Positions 45,691-57,515 of a stretch of DNA of 64,000 nt are shown piece by piece. The DNA lies in contig NW_024465442.1 in the NCBI RefSeq assembly GCF_017591425.1, forward strand, positions 44,953 to 108,952, given 5' to 3'. Below the pieces are notes generated by a model. It made no database searches. It was not told the DNA's origin and was given only the letters and a program-made list of their open reading frames with translations. A program made the translations under genes and the position numbers. Position 1 is the stretch's first letter. Every line of letters begins with the position of its first letter. This DNA comes from Ochotona curzoniae. Its lineage: Eukaryota; Chordata; Mammalia; Lagomorpha; Ochotonidae.

Positions 45691-46444
45691 TGTGGGGTTT
45701 TAAAGAAGTCAGCCTCTGGGAGCCATGATCTTGGGGATTCCTGAGCTCTTAGAACACTGTAAACCCACTCCCCATGAGGTTTGAAAGCTGTTAGGACCCT
45801 GCTCACTCTCGACACTCTCAGTGCTTGCTTTGCAGCACCCCAAGCAGGACATAGTAAGTCATTCAGTGGGGGAGGTAGCCATGTGGCAGAGAGAGAGAAT
45901 CAGAGACAGAGCAAAGAGAGAGAGCACGAGGTCAGAGAGAACAAAGGGAAGAGGCATCTTTCTAGCCTTCAGGTGGGTCTAGCCAGGTCAGGAATTGGCA
46001 GATGCAGCTCTCAGTGGACACCAGGGAGAAGTGCCTCGGCAGGTTGGTGGAGTACTGCTTCAACCTGAAGGTCACTAAACTTACTAGGGAAGAGGACTTA
46101 ACGTGGCCGAGACCTAAGAGATTCACGGTAGTACCCAATGCACAGGTATTCAAGTGGACCAAGAGCCAAGGGACTTAAGGTAATGCTGGATCCAGAGTGG
46201 TGGGGTCAGTCTTGGGGTCACTGTTTGAGTCTCTCCTTAGACTCAGGACATGGGACATGAAGGCACAGGGAGTTCCAAAGCTATTGGAATACTGGAACCC
46301 AAACACCATTGCATTCCAGTGCAGGGGGAACCCTGGGCAGAAAACATTACATGAAGTCTGCAATTGCTCAAGACTCAGCCAGTTGCATGCTATGGATTCC
46401 ACAGCTGTCCAAACATTTGAGACTAGAACTGTGGGTCTTGAAGA
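45691..46444. other. Unassigned arm sequence (mirror of 21.43-22.19 kb)
   Basis: GA-rich tract near 45,890-45,940; otherwise nothing recognised. Confidence 0.4.
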
Positions 46445-47125
46445 CTGCCGGGACAACTGTACTACTTGTTCTTGCCAAGCTTTCTAGAACACAGAACCAT
46501 GTGCAACTGTGATCCAAGCAACGGGATCATGGGAGTTCTTGATGTGTGGATTTCAAAGGGATGGAAACCCTGAGCTGTGAGGGTCAAAGGAGGCTGGCAC
46601 ATGGGAAGCTGCTCATCTTTGGAACAAACTCTGGACAATGCCTGCACCATGCCCAGTGGAGTCGCCAAACTGTCATTTCACAAGAAACCTCTCTGTCTCC
46701 TGCCGCCAAGGCTGTCTTACCTGAAGCACCATGCCTCCTTGGCTTCTAGAGGTCTCTGTACAAAACAAAGTGGATCCCATGTGCCCCCAACGCTGTTAGA
46801 TCCCTGGAAACCACACCGTTTCCAAACATTGCCAACACAGCCTCGAGTGTTGAAAACCTGTATGCATGTGCAAACCATAATTTATAAAGTAACAAACTGT
46901 TAGGACAGTGGAAACTAACACTGAGGTGGTAGTTAAAAGCTGTCAAAACTCTGTGACAGGGAGCCTGTCTAATGTGAAACTAATACAATCCTGGAAACCA
47001 TGTCCTGTGGCATTTTGAAATGACAGGCCACCAACACTTAAACCCTGAAAGACCAACACTGTCAAGAGGTCATAAATGAGGTGGGGTAGGCCTCCACAAT
47101 GTCAACTGCAGGACAACTCATGCCA
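46445..47125. other. Unassigned
   Basis: No gene or repeat recognised. Confidence 0.4.
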
Positions 47126-47270
47126 AGTGCTTCCAGAGCTGTGAGAGCCCTTAGAGGCATGCCTGGTGGGGTGGCAGAGCTGTGAGAACCCTTGGGAGAC
47201 AGGCCTGGTGGGTTGGCAGAGCTGTGAGAGCCCTGGGAGGCAGGCCTGGTGGGGTTCCAGAGCTGGCAGA
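47126..47270 (+). repeat. Minisatellite, about 42-bp unit
   Basis: Three to four units of 'gcctggtggggtggcagagc' plus 'tgtgagaacccttgggagaca'. Confidence 0.85.
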
Positions 47271-47999
47271 AGATTGGCAACCATTTCCCACAAGGCTCGT
47301 AGGCTATTGCAACACTGTAAACTGCACTCCTTGTGGTCGCCCATTGTCAACACCTTTGAAACTACAAGTTGTTTCCTCCCAAAGCCCCAGTAGATAGTAA
47401 ACCAAGCTACAAAATTCCCAAACTCCATGGTGCACCTCCTAGGGTGGAGGAGTGCCTTGTTGTCCCAGAACATCCCACAATAATCTAGGGGATAGTCCCG
47501 CCTGACCAATAGTGCCAGTGACAGGCTGAGTGGGGGGACTCCATGTCCCTGAGCGCTGTTGGAGGGGCTAGGGTCCGGGTTTTCTATTCCAGGTATCTGG
47601 TGATCCCTGGGGCCTAATTGCCAGTCCACCTGCTCCTGGGTTCTGGTCCCATGCAGCCCCTGCTCACAGCAAGAATGAGGAGACCAAGAAACATTCTCCC
47701 CACTTTCCTGCCACTGGCACCATTCAGACGCCAACATGCACAGAACCCTCTTGCAGTCCATCAGGGAGCAGCTCCATTTCACAAAGAACGCCCTAGGGGC
47801 CCACGTCTCAGAGCGTGCTAGGCAGAAAAAGTAACTGAGGACTGCATCTCCCAGAGGGCAGTACAGGTGCGCTGACCCAGGACTGCATCTCCCAGGGGGC
47901 AATGCAAGTTAAAGGACCTGGAACTTCATGTCCCAGAGGACTGGTGGAAACACCCAGGATTCCCCACACATTAACCACACCCACACCCTCACCCCATGC
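47271..47999. other. Unassigned GC-rich stretch with a small direct repeat
   Basis: 'ggactgcatctcccagaggg' at about 47,839 and 'aggactgcatctcccagggg' at about 47,880 are tandem. The phrase resembles the ZNF143-type 'ACTACAATTCCCAGA' motif but lacks a linked gene. The minus-strand frame at 47,102-47,902 (266 codons) spans this and the minisatellite and shows no domain. Confidence 0.35.
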
Positions 48000-48290
48000 C
48001 ACCCCATCTGGCCCCAGGCAGGCAGGCAGGCATCCAGACTCGGATACCCAATCTCCAGAGGACGGGGTCTGGGGACACAGCCCACCACCTAGGATGCCGG
48101 CTTGGCCCTGAGGACCGGGTCAGGGACACCTGGCGGGATGCCCGCTTGGGCTGAGGACCTGGACACAGCCCACAGCCTGGGATGCACGCCCGGCCTGAGG
48201 ACCAGTTCAGGGACATCTGCCGGGATGCCCACCAGGCCCTGAGGAACGGGACCACCCGGCCTGAAGGCCACTGGGGCTCCATCTCTGGCT
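48000..48290 (+). repeat. GC-rich diverged tandem repeat
   Basis: 'cctgaggaccgggtcaggga' and 'catctgccgggatgcccacc' type units recur three to four times at 50-65-bp spacing. Confidence 0.7.
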
Positions 48291-48684
48291 CCACTCTCCA
48301 CCTCAGCTTCCTCAGTGGACATGCGTCAGAGGAGCAGCGTGGCGCGCCCTCTGGTGGCCGTCGGCAATCAGTGCAAGGACGCTCCTCCTGCTGTATCAAG
48401 GAACCTGGCTGTGCTCTGCTGTTGAAGCCCATGCAGTGGCAGGAGGCGCCTGTACCATATCTTACCCTCCCACTGTGATGGGGGTGAGATCTGCAAACCG
48501 TGTGGCTCCAGAACCAGCACTGCTGCCAACCAGCCACAGCCCACCCTCCCCACCAGCCCTGCCACATTCCTGGATGGCCAGTCACTCACAAATGACCAGG
48601 AAAGGCAAGAACCGGCCTGGTTACAGTCAACATCCCTAATAAACTAACCAACATGGCTACCAATGACTTCTTCTTGAGGTCTAT
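48291..48684. other. Unassigned
   Basis: Nothing recognised. Confidence 0.4.
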
Positions 48685-48830
48685 TTTTTTTTAGATTTGC
48701 TATTGGAAAAGCAGATCTACAGAGGGAGATACATAGAGAAGTATCTTCTACATGCTGGTTCTTTCCCCAAGTGGCTGCAATGGCCGGAGCTGAGCCGATC
48801 TGAAGCCAGGAGTCAGGAGCAGCATTGGCA
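48685..48830 (-). mobile_element. SINE 3' part, antisense
   Basis: 'ttttttagatttgctattgg', 'gcagatctacagagggagat' and 'gagctgagccgatctgaagc'. Confidence 0.75.
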
Positions 48831-49484
48831 GAGGACTGCAAAGTAGAATTCCTGCCTCAGATTCCCGTGACAGGGATGCATGACACCTCAAGTGTTTCCT
48901 AGGAGACCCAGATGAAGGGAAAGGGGTACTTGTGAGCCGCTGCCCACAGATGGCATGGGAGGCATGCCAAAACACCCATGTGACTGAGGCAGGGGTGAGA
49001 GGAGGCCTGTGGCCCCTGATGGACACACACACAGTTCCTTCAACAGGCAGGCAGGCAGCAGGCAGGCAGGCAGGGACAGACTCCAGAAGCTGGGGAAGGG
49101 GTTGAGACAGCACCAACAGGAGGAGCAAGCAAGCAAGCAGGTCATTGCTGGGAGGCTGCAGCCATCTTCATGGCTCGGACTGTCGAGCAACCAGGCAGGC
49201 ATGTGTCCCACGATGACCAAGGAGGACAGGCCAGAGAGAATGCTGGAGAAGACGTGGAGCCAAAAAACAGCCACGAGGGAGGGCAGGGGTTCTCTCGAAA
49301 AGCAAGAGGGGACGAGAGCTGCTGTCAGAGACCAGCATTAAGTGACCTGACCTAGTGAATGACATCTTTCAGGACAACTTCACAAGTACCAAGTGGGCAG
49401 GGGAGCACAGGCCTCCAACTCCATCCCCAACTGGACCACTGGGAGCAAAACCCCAGCAACAGAGAATATCACAAGGTTTGTGTT
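48831..49484. other. Unassigned, with a GGCA microsatellite
   Basis: 'ggcaggcaggcagcaggcag' at about 49,043-49,075. No gene. Confidence 0.4.
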
Positions 49485-49650
49485 TGACCTTGGAATGCAC
49501 ACTGCACGCCTGGGCCTGCTGACGCCTACACAGTGCTTGCATTCCTAGGCGCACATGGGTGGCAGGACAGCCAGCTCTTTGGGCCTGCAGAGGACAGAAA
49601 GTGCCATGGCAGAAGATGGAAAATGTGTGTTGGACAACTCTCCTGGCCGA
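49485..49650 (+). repeat. Third copy of the dispersed unit from 0.8-2.1 kb
   Basis: 'gtttgaccttggaatgcaca' and 'gaagatggaaaatgtgtgtt' align in order with 868-1,045 ('gactgaccttggaatgcatg', 'ggatggaaaacagacagggt'). Confidence 0.55.
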
Positions 49651-49821
49651 GCGTTGGCAGCAAGTGTCTGGCTGAGTGGATGCACTGGGGCGGACTCTGT
49701 CAGCCAATGGGCGTTGGATGGATTTTCTCAACCTTGGAGCAACAACACAAAGAACATCTCAGAACTAGGAAAATTACTCAAGCAGTGTCCTCAGAACATT
49801 CTTATCAATATGAGGGTTTCT
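49651..49821. other. Unassigned
   Basis: Short link to the next SINE. Confidence 0.35.
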
Positions 49822-50178
49822 TTTTAAAATTTTCTTTTACTTTGATTGGTAAGTCAGATATACAGAGAGGAGGAGAGACAGAGAGGAAGATCTTCCCTCC
49901 ATTGATTCACTCCCCAAGTGGCCACAACAGCGGGGGCTACACCAATCTGAAGCCAGGATCCCAGAGCCTCTCCTAGGTCCCCCATATGGGTTCAGGGTCC
50001 CAAGACTGTGGAATGTCCTTGACTGCTTTCCCAGGCCACAAGCAGGGAGCTGGATGGGAAGCAGGGCCACAGGGAGCTGTATAGGAAGTGGGGCCACCAG
50101 GATTAGAACCAGCGCCAATATGGGATCCCGGAGCATGCAAGGCAAGGACTTTAACTGCTAGGCTATGTGCTGGGCCCC
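49822..50178 (-). mobile_element. C-repeat SINE, antisense, with internal duplication
   Basis: Tail to head in reverse. The 'cagggagctggatgggaagc' core is followed by a second 'cagggagctgtataggaagt', a duplication of about 33 bp. Confidence 0.9.
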
Positions 50179-50987
50179 ATAGGGAGGTTTCTAAGATGAC
50201 TTCAAGTGGATATCCCCTATCCCCAGGTGTTCGCTGTCCAGCAGTGATTAACTTGCTGCACGGAGCCAATAGTCACACACATGGACTACTTACTGATGGC
50301 CAAGAGCCAAATATTATTAACAGCAAAAGATTTTTAAAGACTGAGGGTTAGGGCTAGGCATGAGGAAGGAGGGTCTGAAACAGGATCTGATTTAAGTGTC
50401 AGTATGCAAGGGGGATCAACAGTTAGCATTGTGTCCCTCTAGCAGGTACTGATACTGAAACAGTCTACACTAGAGGAAGCACCTCTTTTTGCTCTGTTAT
50501 CAAGGCTTGAGGACCAGGGGCTTCCTGAGCCCACACTTTTCCATCCCACCTGCCTCAGGGCCTTTTCCCCTGAGTTCCTGGAGCTTTCTCACAGGATTCC
50601 AGCTGGTTAGGGTCTCACATTGACAAGGCTTCGTGTCTAAATTTTCTGTCTTCCTACGCCTGGGTACTGATGTAGTTTGGCAGCTGGGAGAGGCCTCCTT
50701 CCCAGACACAGAAGAAAAAGGAATACACAGAAAATTGGATGCATTTGTCCCACCGATCTTCCACTATCCCTCAACTCTCCCCACCATAATTGGTGGTCCT
50801 CGTGGGTGTCTTTCAAAAATAATGGAAGGGGAGGGAAGGAAGAGAAGGGAAGGGACAGGAGGGAGGAGAAATAGCACAGCAGCACTAGCGCTCCTGCACA
50901 TGGTCACAGGACTGAGCCCAAACCTCCAAGGAAAGTGAGAAAAAATGTCACGTAGACATCTCATATGGCAACACTGAACTACTGAAA
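50179..50987. other. Unassigned, possibly LTR-derived
   Basis: 'gggtgtctttcaaaaataatgg' near 50,803 recalls the LTR-like element of the arms, but the match is short. No gene. Confidence 0.35.
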
Positions 50988-51285
50988 AAACAGACACAGT
51001 ATCCTCGATACAGAGAGAAAGATGCTCCATCTGCTGGTTCACTCCCCAAGTGGGTGCAACAGCTGGAGCTGAGCTGATACAAAGCCAGGTGCCAAGGGCT
51101 TCCTCCAGGTCTCCTAGGTGGGTGCAGGGTCCCAAGGCCTTGTGCCATCTTTGACTGCTTTTGAAGGCCCCAAGCAGGGAGCTGGATGAGAATTGGAACA
51201 GCCCGGACATGAACCAGTGCCCATATGTGATCCCAACACAGGTAAAGTGAGAATTTAGCCATGAGGCTATTCTGTTGGGCCCTAG
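50988..51285 (-). mobile_element. C-repeat SINE, antisense
   Basis: 'gctggttcactccccaagtg' to 'ggtaaagtgagaatttagcc'. Confidence 0.85.
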
Positions 51286-53059
51286 GAAGTATTTTCAACT
51301 TTTTTTCCCCCCCAGCCAAGACGTCAATCCATCTGAAAGTAGATGTTCTCTGAGGAAACAAAGGACTAGAAAAATATCAGGAACAACCCCGGCAGGTGGT
51401 CGCAGTAGCTGTGAGGGCTGGTTCCACTCCAGGTGGAGCTAATGCAGGTGCAGGGACCACAGGGTTCTTCCAAGCTCTCACCAAGGTGCTACTCACATAT
51501 TAATTCTCAAATATTGATGAGTTCATTTGACCCTTTTCCTCCCGCCCTGTTGCCTCGGCACAGGTACCGCTTCCTGAAGCTTCCTACTTGGCCATTTGTA
51601 TGAGGATCAGTTCAGAAAGAAGTCTTGCCGTCTGTCCCTCAAGTTCACACCCTTTAGCCATTTGGGGGACATCCATTTTTTCTGTCTTTCATGTAAGTCT
51701 GAAATAGGCAATTTCATCTTTAGCCCTGGAATGTAGCTTTCCACATTGTATGAACCAGATGAAACAAGCTGTACAATGCTTTAGTGTCCTGAAGACAATG
51801 CCATCTCTGAAGTGTCCCTTCTACATTCGCAAATACAGGAACTCCCATCCAAAGGCCCGTCTCCCTGCTGTGGCCCTGCTGATTCCAATTCCATACCTAC
51901 CAGCTGGAAACAGTGCCACTCTGGTGTCCACTGTGAAAGCTACAGTCAGGTAACAAGATGTTAACAAGTTTTATTTTCCTGGATTTTGAAAAGAATGTCA
52001 TTGTGGTCCCGAGCTCACACAGGACACAGGGGGCAGTCCTGAGCCTTCTGCTGCTACGTGTGCCAGCCAATCAGAGTCACAGCCCTGTGCTGCCCCCAGC
52101 ATGCCTGAGTCCATCCCCACACACACCTGATCCCGACAGGACACGTCTGCTGCAGCCAGCTGCGTCTGCGGTTTTCCTACTTCTCAGGGGAAAGGCCACC
52201 TGCTGAAAACACTCCTCTGGCCATGGAGGTCAAGGGTGTGGCTGACCACAGGGGCTTGCAGAAAGCGCATGCTCTGCTGGGCTTACTGTGTTCTACCAAT
52301 GGTGATCACGTGCAGGAGAACTCCTTTACAATTTTCCTCTGTTTTTACAATGAAAACACCAAAGTCATACATTGCAGTTTTACTTGTAGACCAAATTCTA
52401 ATTCAAAAATCTCAAGTCAATAACACGTAAATACAATGCTAGGCAAACCACATATCTAGGTAAAAACATATCTTATGTACTGTTATAATCTCTACAATCA
52501 CCACAGAGGCATTTTTTTTTAAATCCAACCCATATATAATTGTAAGAAAAAAAAATAGCTTAATGAACCAATGTAGGATATTATGCATGTTTTTCCAAGT
52601 ATATACACATACTGTACTGTGTGGTGAAAATTTTTCAGTTACTTGAAGAAGCAGGGAAGTTCCAAAATAACGGATCACAGTTAAATCAGAGAAACCGCGG
52701 GATGTGGAGCCCCTGTAGCTGCCGAGAAGCTGAGGGTTCCTCACGGGATCCAGATACTCACCCCTGCATGACCACTCTGGATTTGGGGTTACTGTCAACA
52801 AGTTGTGCTCTTCTTTCATCGGTTCAAAAGTCATTACTGGAATAAGCAATGCCACCTTGGATCACGCTGTCTGACTGCTAGAAAGGGGCTTTGTAAAGCT
52901 GGGAGATGGCCGCACACAGCCCGAGTCCAGTGTTCTAATGCAGAGGGGCTATTAAAACACATGAATCTGATCTGAAGGCAGTTCTTTTTATTCACAACTA
53001 TAAACCATAAAATCTCTGAGTCGCTACTCTAACATAACCACAGGAAAACAGCAAACTTA
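51286..53059. other. Unassigned; possible 3' UTR-like stretch on the minus strand
   Basis: Read on the minus strand there are AATAAA-type signals near 53,000 and 51,985 and no long frame. It could be an old retrocopy or a genuine last exon; no parent gene recognised. Confidence 0.3.
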
Positions 53060-53220
53060 ACTCAAAGCCATTGGCCGTCCAGCTCCCACTCCAGCTCCTT
53101 CAGCCTCAGCACCTGCCAGCTGCCCAGGGCTGGAACCTGTTGACACTTGGAAATCCACTGTGAGCTTCAAAATGGGGGAGGAATCATCCGTGCAGTTAGG
53201 GTGATGAAATTTAGCTCGTG
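53060..53220 (-). other. Possible short terminal coding segment, unrecognised
   Basis: Minus-strand frame 'CTDDSSPILKLTVDFQVSTG' continuing to 'GAGRPMALS' and stop, just upstream of the signals noted in the preceding entry. No known family; may be chance. Confidence 0.25.
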
Positions 53221-53221
53221 C

Positions 53222-53223
53222 GT

Positions 53224-53263
<40 letters not shown>
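53222..53263 (+). repeat. CA microsatellite
   Basis: About 18 'ca' units. The Cys-Val-repeat frame on the other strand is an artefact of it. Confidence 0.95.
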
Positions 53264-53265
<2 letters not shown>

Positions 53266-53574
53266 CTGTCCTGTCTTTTTCCTCACCTTGACTTGACAGT
53301 GGTTCTTTTCGGGTACCGTAAGTGCCAGGAGAAAATCAAACCTCATCAGCAGCTGGATGTTTGATTCCTCTCCTCCTGATAATAAGTGTTCCTTTTAAAA
53401 TTAACCACTGACAGCGCACAGGAAGTTTATCTCATTCACTTCAAGCAGGAAGGGCCACTCAGGGTGTTTCTCTTGGGGCCAAGAATGAAAACATTGAAAC
53501 CACAAAATAAAAAAGAAGTGGATCACACTCAGGAGGACTGCACACATTCACAATTCCATGTTTTTTTCTTTCCT
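53264..53574. other. Unassigned
   Basis: Nothing recognised. Confidence 0.35.
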
Positions 53575-56010
53575 TATTATCAGTATTATCATTTTATTAT
53601 CATTTTATGATACAGTTCCATAGGCCTTGGGATTTCCCCGACTCCATCCCCAAATTCCCCTCCTGTCCCTCCCACCCCCACTCTCCACTGAGGTCTCCCA
53701 TACCATTGCAACAGCACAATTCCACAGAGACACTCATCAGTCCATCATTGCAGGAATGGACAATGGCAGAGACGCCAGTATCCTATTGTCATGATACATC
53801 CAGCAAGAAACTTCTTGAAGGAAATGATGCTACTGTATAAGAATTTAATGAGGAGAAAAAAAGTGTTTTGAAGAAATGAAGCTGAAAATATCAAAATCTA
53901 TGAGATATAGTTTCCACTGATCTTTGTTGGTGAGATGTGTGTACTATAGGCAACAAATATATGGGTCTTGTGTTTTTAATCCCGTCTACTAATTTATGAT
54001 GTTTCATTGATGAGTTTAATCCATTTACATTCAGGGTTAACATGAATGGATGGTAACTTGGTCCTGTGATTGTAGCAATGGGTTGTTCATTGATTTACTC
54101 TTCTGTTGCTATTTTACTGGGATGTTCTTCACATTTGCCTTTGGTTTTGGTGGGTGCTATTCCTTTCGCTGTCAAGAGAACAACTTTAAGTATCATGTGT
54201 AGGGTAGGTTTGGAAGAGGCAAATTCTTTTAACTTTTCTTTACTGAGGAAGAATTTTATTTCATTTTCAAAGACAAAGGAAAGCTTTCCTCTGTGTTAAC
54301 CTGGGTTGACAAGTTTTTGCTTTTACAATCTGGAATATGTTGCTCCATTGTCTTCTTGCCTGTAGAATTTCCTGTGAGAGATCTCCTGTGAATTTAATTG
54401 CCATTCTTCTATATGTCAATTTTTTTTTTTTCATGAGCACATTTAAGGACCTTTTCCTTATGTTGAGAGAGCTTGATTATCATGTGTGGTGGTGGAGATG
54501 GCTTTTGGTCAAGCTTGTTGGGTGTTTTGTGCCCCTCCTGGATGTTGTTTCCCAATTCTTTCTCCTGATTAGGGAAATTTTCCTTTATTATTTTATTAAA
54601 TACATTTTTCAACTCAGCTTCTCTTTCTGCACCTTCTGCCACTCCCATAACTCATACATTTGGCCTTTTAAATGTGTGTTTTAGTGCTTCAATAGTTTTT
54701 ATTTTTTAGTTTGACCCAGCTCTGCTTCCAGCTTTTTGTTTGTTTGCCCCTGGTGACAGGAAATATCTTCTAACTCTGAGACTCTGTCTTCTGTTTGCTT
54801 TATTCTATTTTGGAGACTCTCCAATGTACTTTAAATTTGCTCCACTGTATTCTTAATTTCTGATGAAGAAATTAAGATGATGTATTTAGTGTATACCTTT
54901 AAGATGATGTACATATATATAATATATATTTTATATACACACATATAATATGTTATATATAAACAGATATAATTTCTGATATATCAGCTTATATTTGATT
55001 CATTTCCTGTGTGACATATCACTAAAATTTCTTGAATGCTGGCTTTTATGGGCTTTTCGTTGTTGAAGGAAGCTTTATAACAAGAGTTTTGAATTCTACA
55101 TCCCCCACTCTCTCAATGTTAAAAACCTCAGTTAACTCTGAGGTTGGCAAAGGCTTTTGTTCCTTTGCAGGAGAGTCTTCAATAATTTTTATTATGCCTC
55201 TGTCTCTTCTTCTGCTCTTGATCATTGTACTTCTGGTGATCAGACTCTTCTCCTTGTGGCAGGTTTCCAAACTGTGCCACGCACAGGTCTGCAGTTTGAT
55301 TTCACTTATTGTGGTTGGTACCCAGTACCTAATGTTAAAATTTTACCCTGATCTACAATAGTCCAGCTCCTGGCTCAGCACTCCACCTCCTGTGATCCCA
55401 CACTATTGTTGTGCCATTGTCTGTAAATATTTCTCCAACTTCAAGTTCTCACAGTTCCCAGGATGACAGTACATGTGCAGCTAATTGTCATCAAAGCCTT
55501 TGCCACACTGTGCAGAATGGTTTCCTGATGTGAAACTCATGGAGTTCTTGATCTGCTGGCCATTACGTTCTTGATCTGTGGATCTATTTTTGGTGGAAAC
55601 TGAAGGGTGCTACATTGCTGCTATTCACTGAGCCCAAAATGAATTTGCTCTCAGCTTAGTGCATGTGCAGTCCTGTCCCATAGTCATTGCCTCTCTACAC
55701 AATATGGCACCTGATTCAGCTCAACTGGGGGGGTTGGTCTGTGAAATCCACCCTGGGCCCACACCATCTTTATGGGATCTGCTGCTCTTTCTCTCTCCTG
55801 GTCAAATCAAACAAACCAGCAGGATGGACAGTTCTTTGGCTTTACCTCTTGAGTTCCTGATGAACTCCCCCTCACACTTGGTTGCTGGTGGAGTTCGGGT
55901 CCCTGGTAGAGTTAAGATGGCTGCTTGTTGAATGTTGTTGGTGCATCGGGTCACTGCAGCACCACACCATTGTCTGTGTTGCTTTCCTGTGTCCATCAGT
56001 CTGCAGGTGC
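53575..56010 (-). mobile_element. HAL1-like L1 derivative, antisense, decayed
   Basis: Reading on the minus strand: 5' leader, ORF1 pieces (55,270 to 55,046 'RDRGIIKIIEDSPAKEQ'; 54,648 to 54,409 'VAEGAEREAELKNVFNKIIK'), a few dozen bases of the ORF2 start, then directly the 3' end near 53,575. Most of ORF2 is absent. The same join is seen in the copy at 59.2-62.0 kb. An AT-rich insertion lies at 54,900-54,975. Confidence 0.75.
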
Positions 56011-56287
56011 CCCTCTGCCATCAGGATTGGCTGCCAGGGGCACCTCCACAATGCCCAGATACCTGGGAATTGATACCCTCTGAACCCACATTCCTGGTGT
56101 AAGAGTGTTCAAGCGGATGTCACCTCAGGCTGTGATCCTCAGTCCCATGGTACTGCCTAAAGACATTTTAAGGACACCAGTTCTTAACTTTGAAAAAGAA
56201 AGCAAGCAGTCCAACTGCTGGATAATTAGTTGTTAGCAGCACTGATACTTGGGTTGCCAATTTGTTTCATTGAAGGTGTAATTTCAG
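56011..56287. other. Unassigned
   Basis: Nothing recognised. Confidence 0.35.
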
Positions 56288-56605
56288 GTACTGGCACGAT
56301 GGCTCAGTGGCTAAATCCTTGCCTTGCATGCACTGTAATCCCATATGGGTGCCAGTTTGTGTTCTGGCGACTCCACTTCCCATCCAGCTCCCTGCTTGTG
56401 GCCTGGGAAATTAGCAGAGGGTGGCCCAAATCCTTGAGACCCTGGGCCTGCCTGGGAGACCTGAAAGAAACGTCTGGATTTGGATCAGCTCAACTCTAGC
56501 TATTGTGGCCACTTGGGGAATGAGCCAATGTGTGGAACATCTTTCCATAAACCTGTCTCTGTAAATCTGACTTTCCAATAAAAAATTTGAAAAAATAAAT
56601 AAATT
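56288..56605 (+). mobile_element. C-repeat SINE, sense
   Basis: 'actggcacgatggctcagtg' to 'ccaataaaaaatttgaaaaa'. Confidence 0.9.
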
Positions 56606-56869
56606 CTCACAAAAAAGGAAAAGGACAACTTAGTTTCAGTAACCATGTAGTAGCGCATCCAGAATATTGCTGCAGAAAATCTATGTTCCCAGTGTTTTCC
56701 ACATGATTTAATAGTACATGTACTTTCCATGTGGAATATTGTTTCCATTTCTTCTTAGAGGAATACAAACCTGAAGTTTAAAAGTGTGAGTATCAGTGTC
56801 TTTGTTTTTTAAATTTCGAAGGCAAAAAGAGCAACGATATCAAAAGAGGCAGACGTTCCAGGCACAACA
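56606..56869. other. Unassigned
   Basis: Nothing recognised. Confidence 0.35.
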
Positions 56870-56978
56870 TCTACACTGTTAGAGGATCATTCACATCCAT
56901 GTCTACACTGTAACGGGTTCGCTCACACCCACATCTACACTGTTACAGGATCCCTTCATACCCATGTCTCCACTCTCC
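56870..56978 (+). repeat. Three-unit minisatellite, about 36 bp
   Basis: 'atctacactgttagaggatc' plus 'attcacatccatgt' repeated three times with changes. Confidence 0.85.
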
Positions 56979-56982
56979 AGCA

Positions 56983-57013
56983 CCTAATCCTAACCCTGCC
57001 CCTAACCCTTACC
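56983..57013 (-). repeat. Telomere-like tract
   Basis: 'taatcctaaccctgccccta' followed by 'accctta', immediately after the minisatellite. Confidence 0.7.
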
Positions 57014-57185
57014 TACATGGAGACCTGAAAGAAACTCTTGGCTCCTGGCTTCTTATTTGCTCAGCTCTGGTCCTTGTGATCATTTGGAGAGTGAACCAGC
57101 ACAAGGAAAATCTTTGTCTATGCTTGTCATTCTTTCTGTAAATCTGCCTTTTCATGAAAAATGAATAAATTTTAAATAAAAAATC
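57014..57185 (+). mobile_element. SINE 3' part, sense
   Basis: 'catggagacctgaaagaaac' to 'tgaataaattttaaataaaa'; the head is replaced by the telomere-like tract. Confidence 0.7.
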
Positions 57186-57189
57186 CATT

Positions 57190-57515
57190 TGAGAAGGCTG
57201 CTTCCTGTGATGGAGTACCTGGCTCTGTCTTCAATTTGCTCCTGTCTCCAGCTTCCTGCAGGTGCTAACCCTAGGAGGCAGCACTGATGGTACTGGTAGT
57301 TGGTTCCCTGTCCCTGAGTCTGGTTGGCTGACCTGGAGCAAGTTTTTGACTCCTGGCATCAGCTTCAGGACATTGTGGCCATCTGAGGCAGGAACCAGTG
57401 AATGCAAGATGTGTATGTGTGTGTGTGCATGTGTGTGTGTGTGTGTGTGTGTCTGTGTGTGTGTGTCTGTGTGTGTGTGTAACTCTTTCAAATAAACAAA
57501 TGAGTCTTTAAAAGA
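57190..57515 (+). mobile_element. Old SINE, sense, carrying a TG microsatellite
   Basis: 'gcactgatggtactggtagt', 'ggccatctgaggcaggaacc' and 'tttcaaataaacaaatgagt' in order. The pyrimidine region has expanded to (TG)n at 57,413-57,480. Confidence 0.75.
57413..57480 (+). repeat. TG microsatellite
   Basis: About 30 TG units with a few TC changes. Confidence 0.95.

Larger units (their letters stand above)
39272..46444 (-). repeat. Right arm of the giant inverted duplication, inner part
   Basis: Reverse complement of 21,434-28,620 at very high identity by eye. The outer end at 46,444 is where the unmatched 13.7-kb segment begins. Confidence 0.93.

Noticed and set aside
47102..47902. 266-codon minus-strand frame as a gene
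   Set aside because: It runs through a minisatellite and GC-rich low-complexity DNA, overlaps other frames and has no domain or splice pattern.
47836..47925. ZNF143-type promoter with two sites
   Set aside because: Only a loose match within a local direct repeat, with no gene starting nearby.
53224..53262. CVCVCV-repeat peptide
   Set aside because: Translation of a CA microsatellite.
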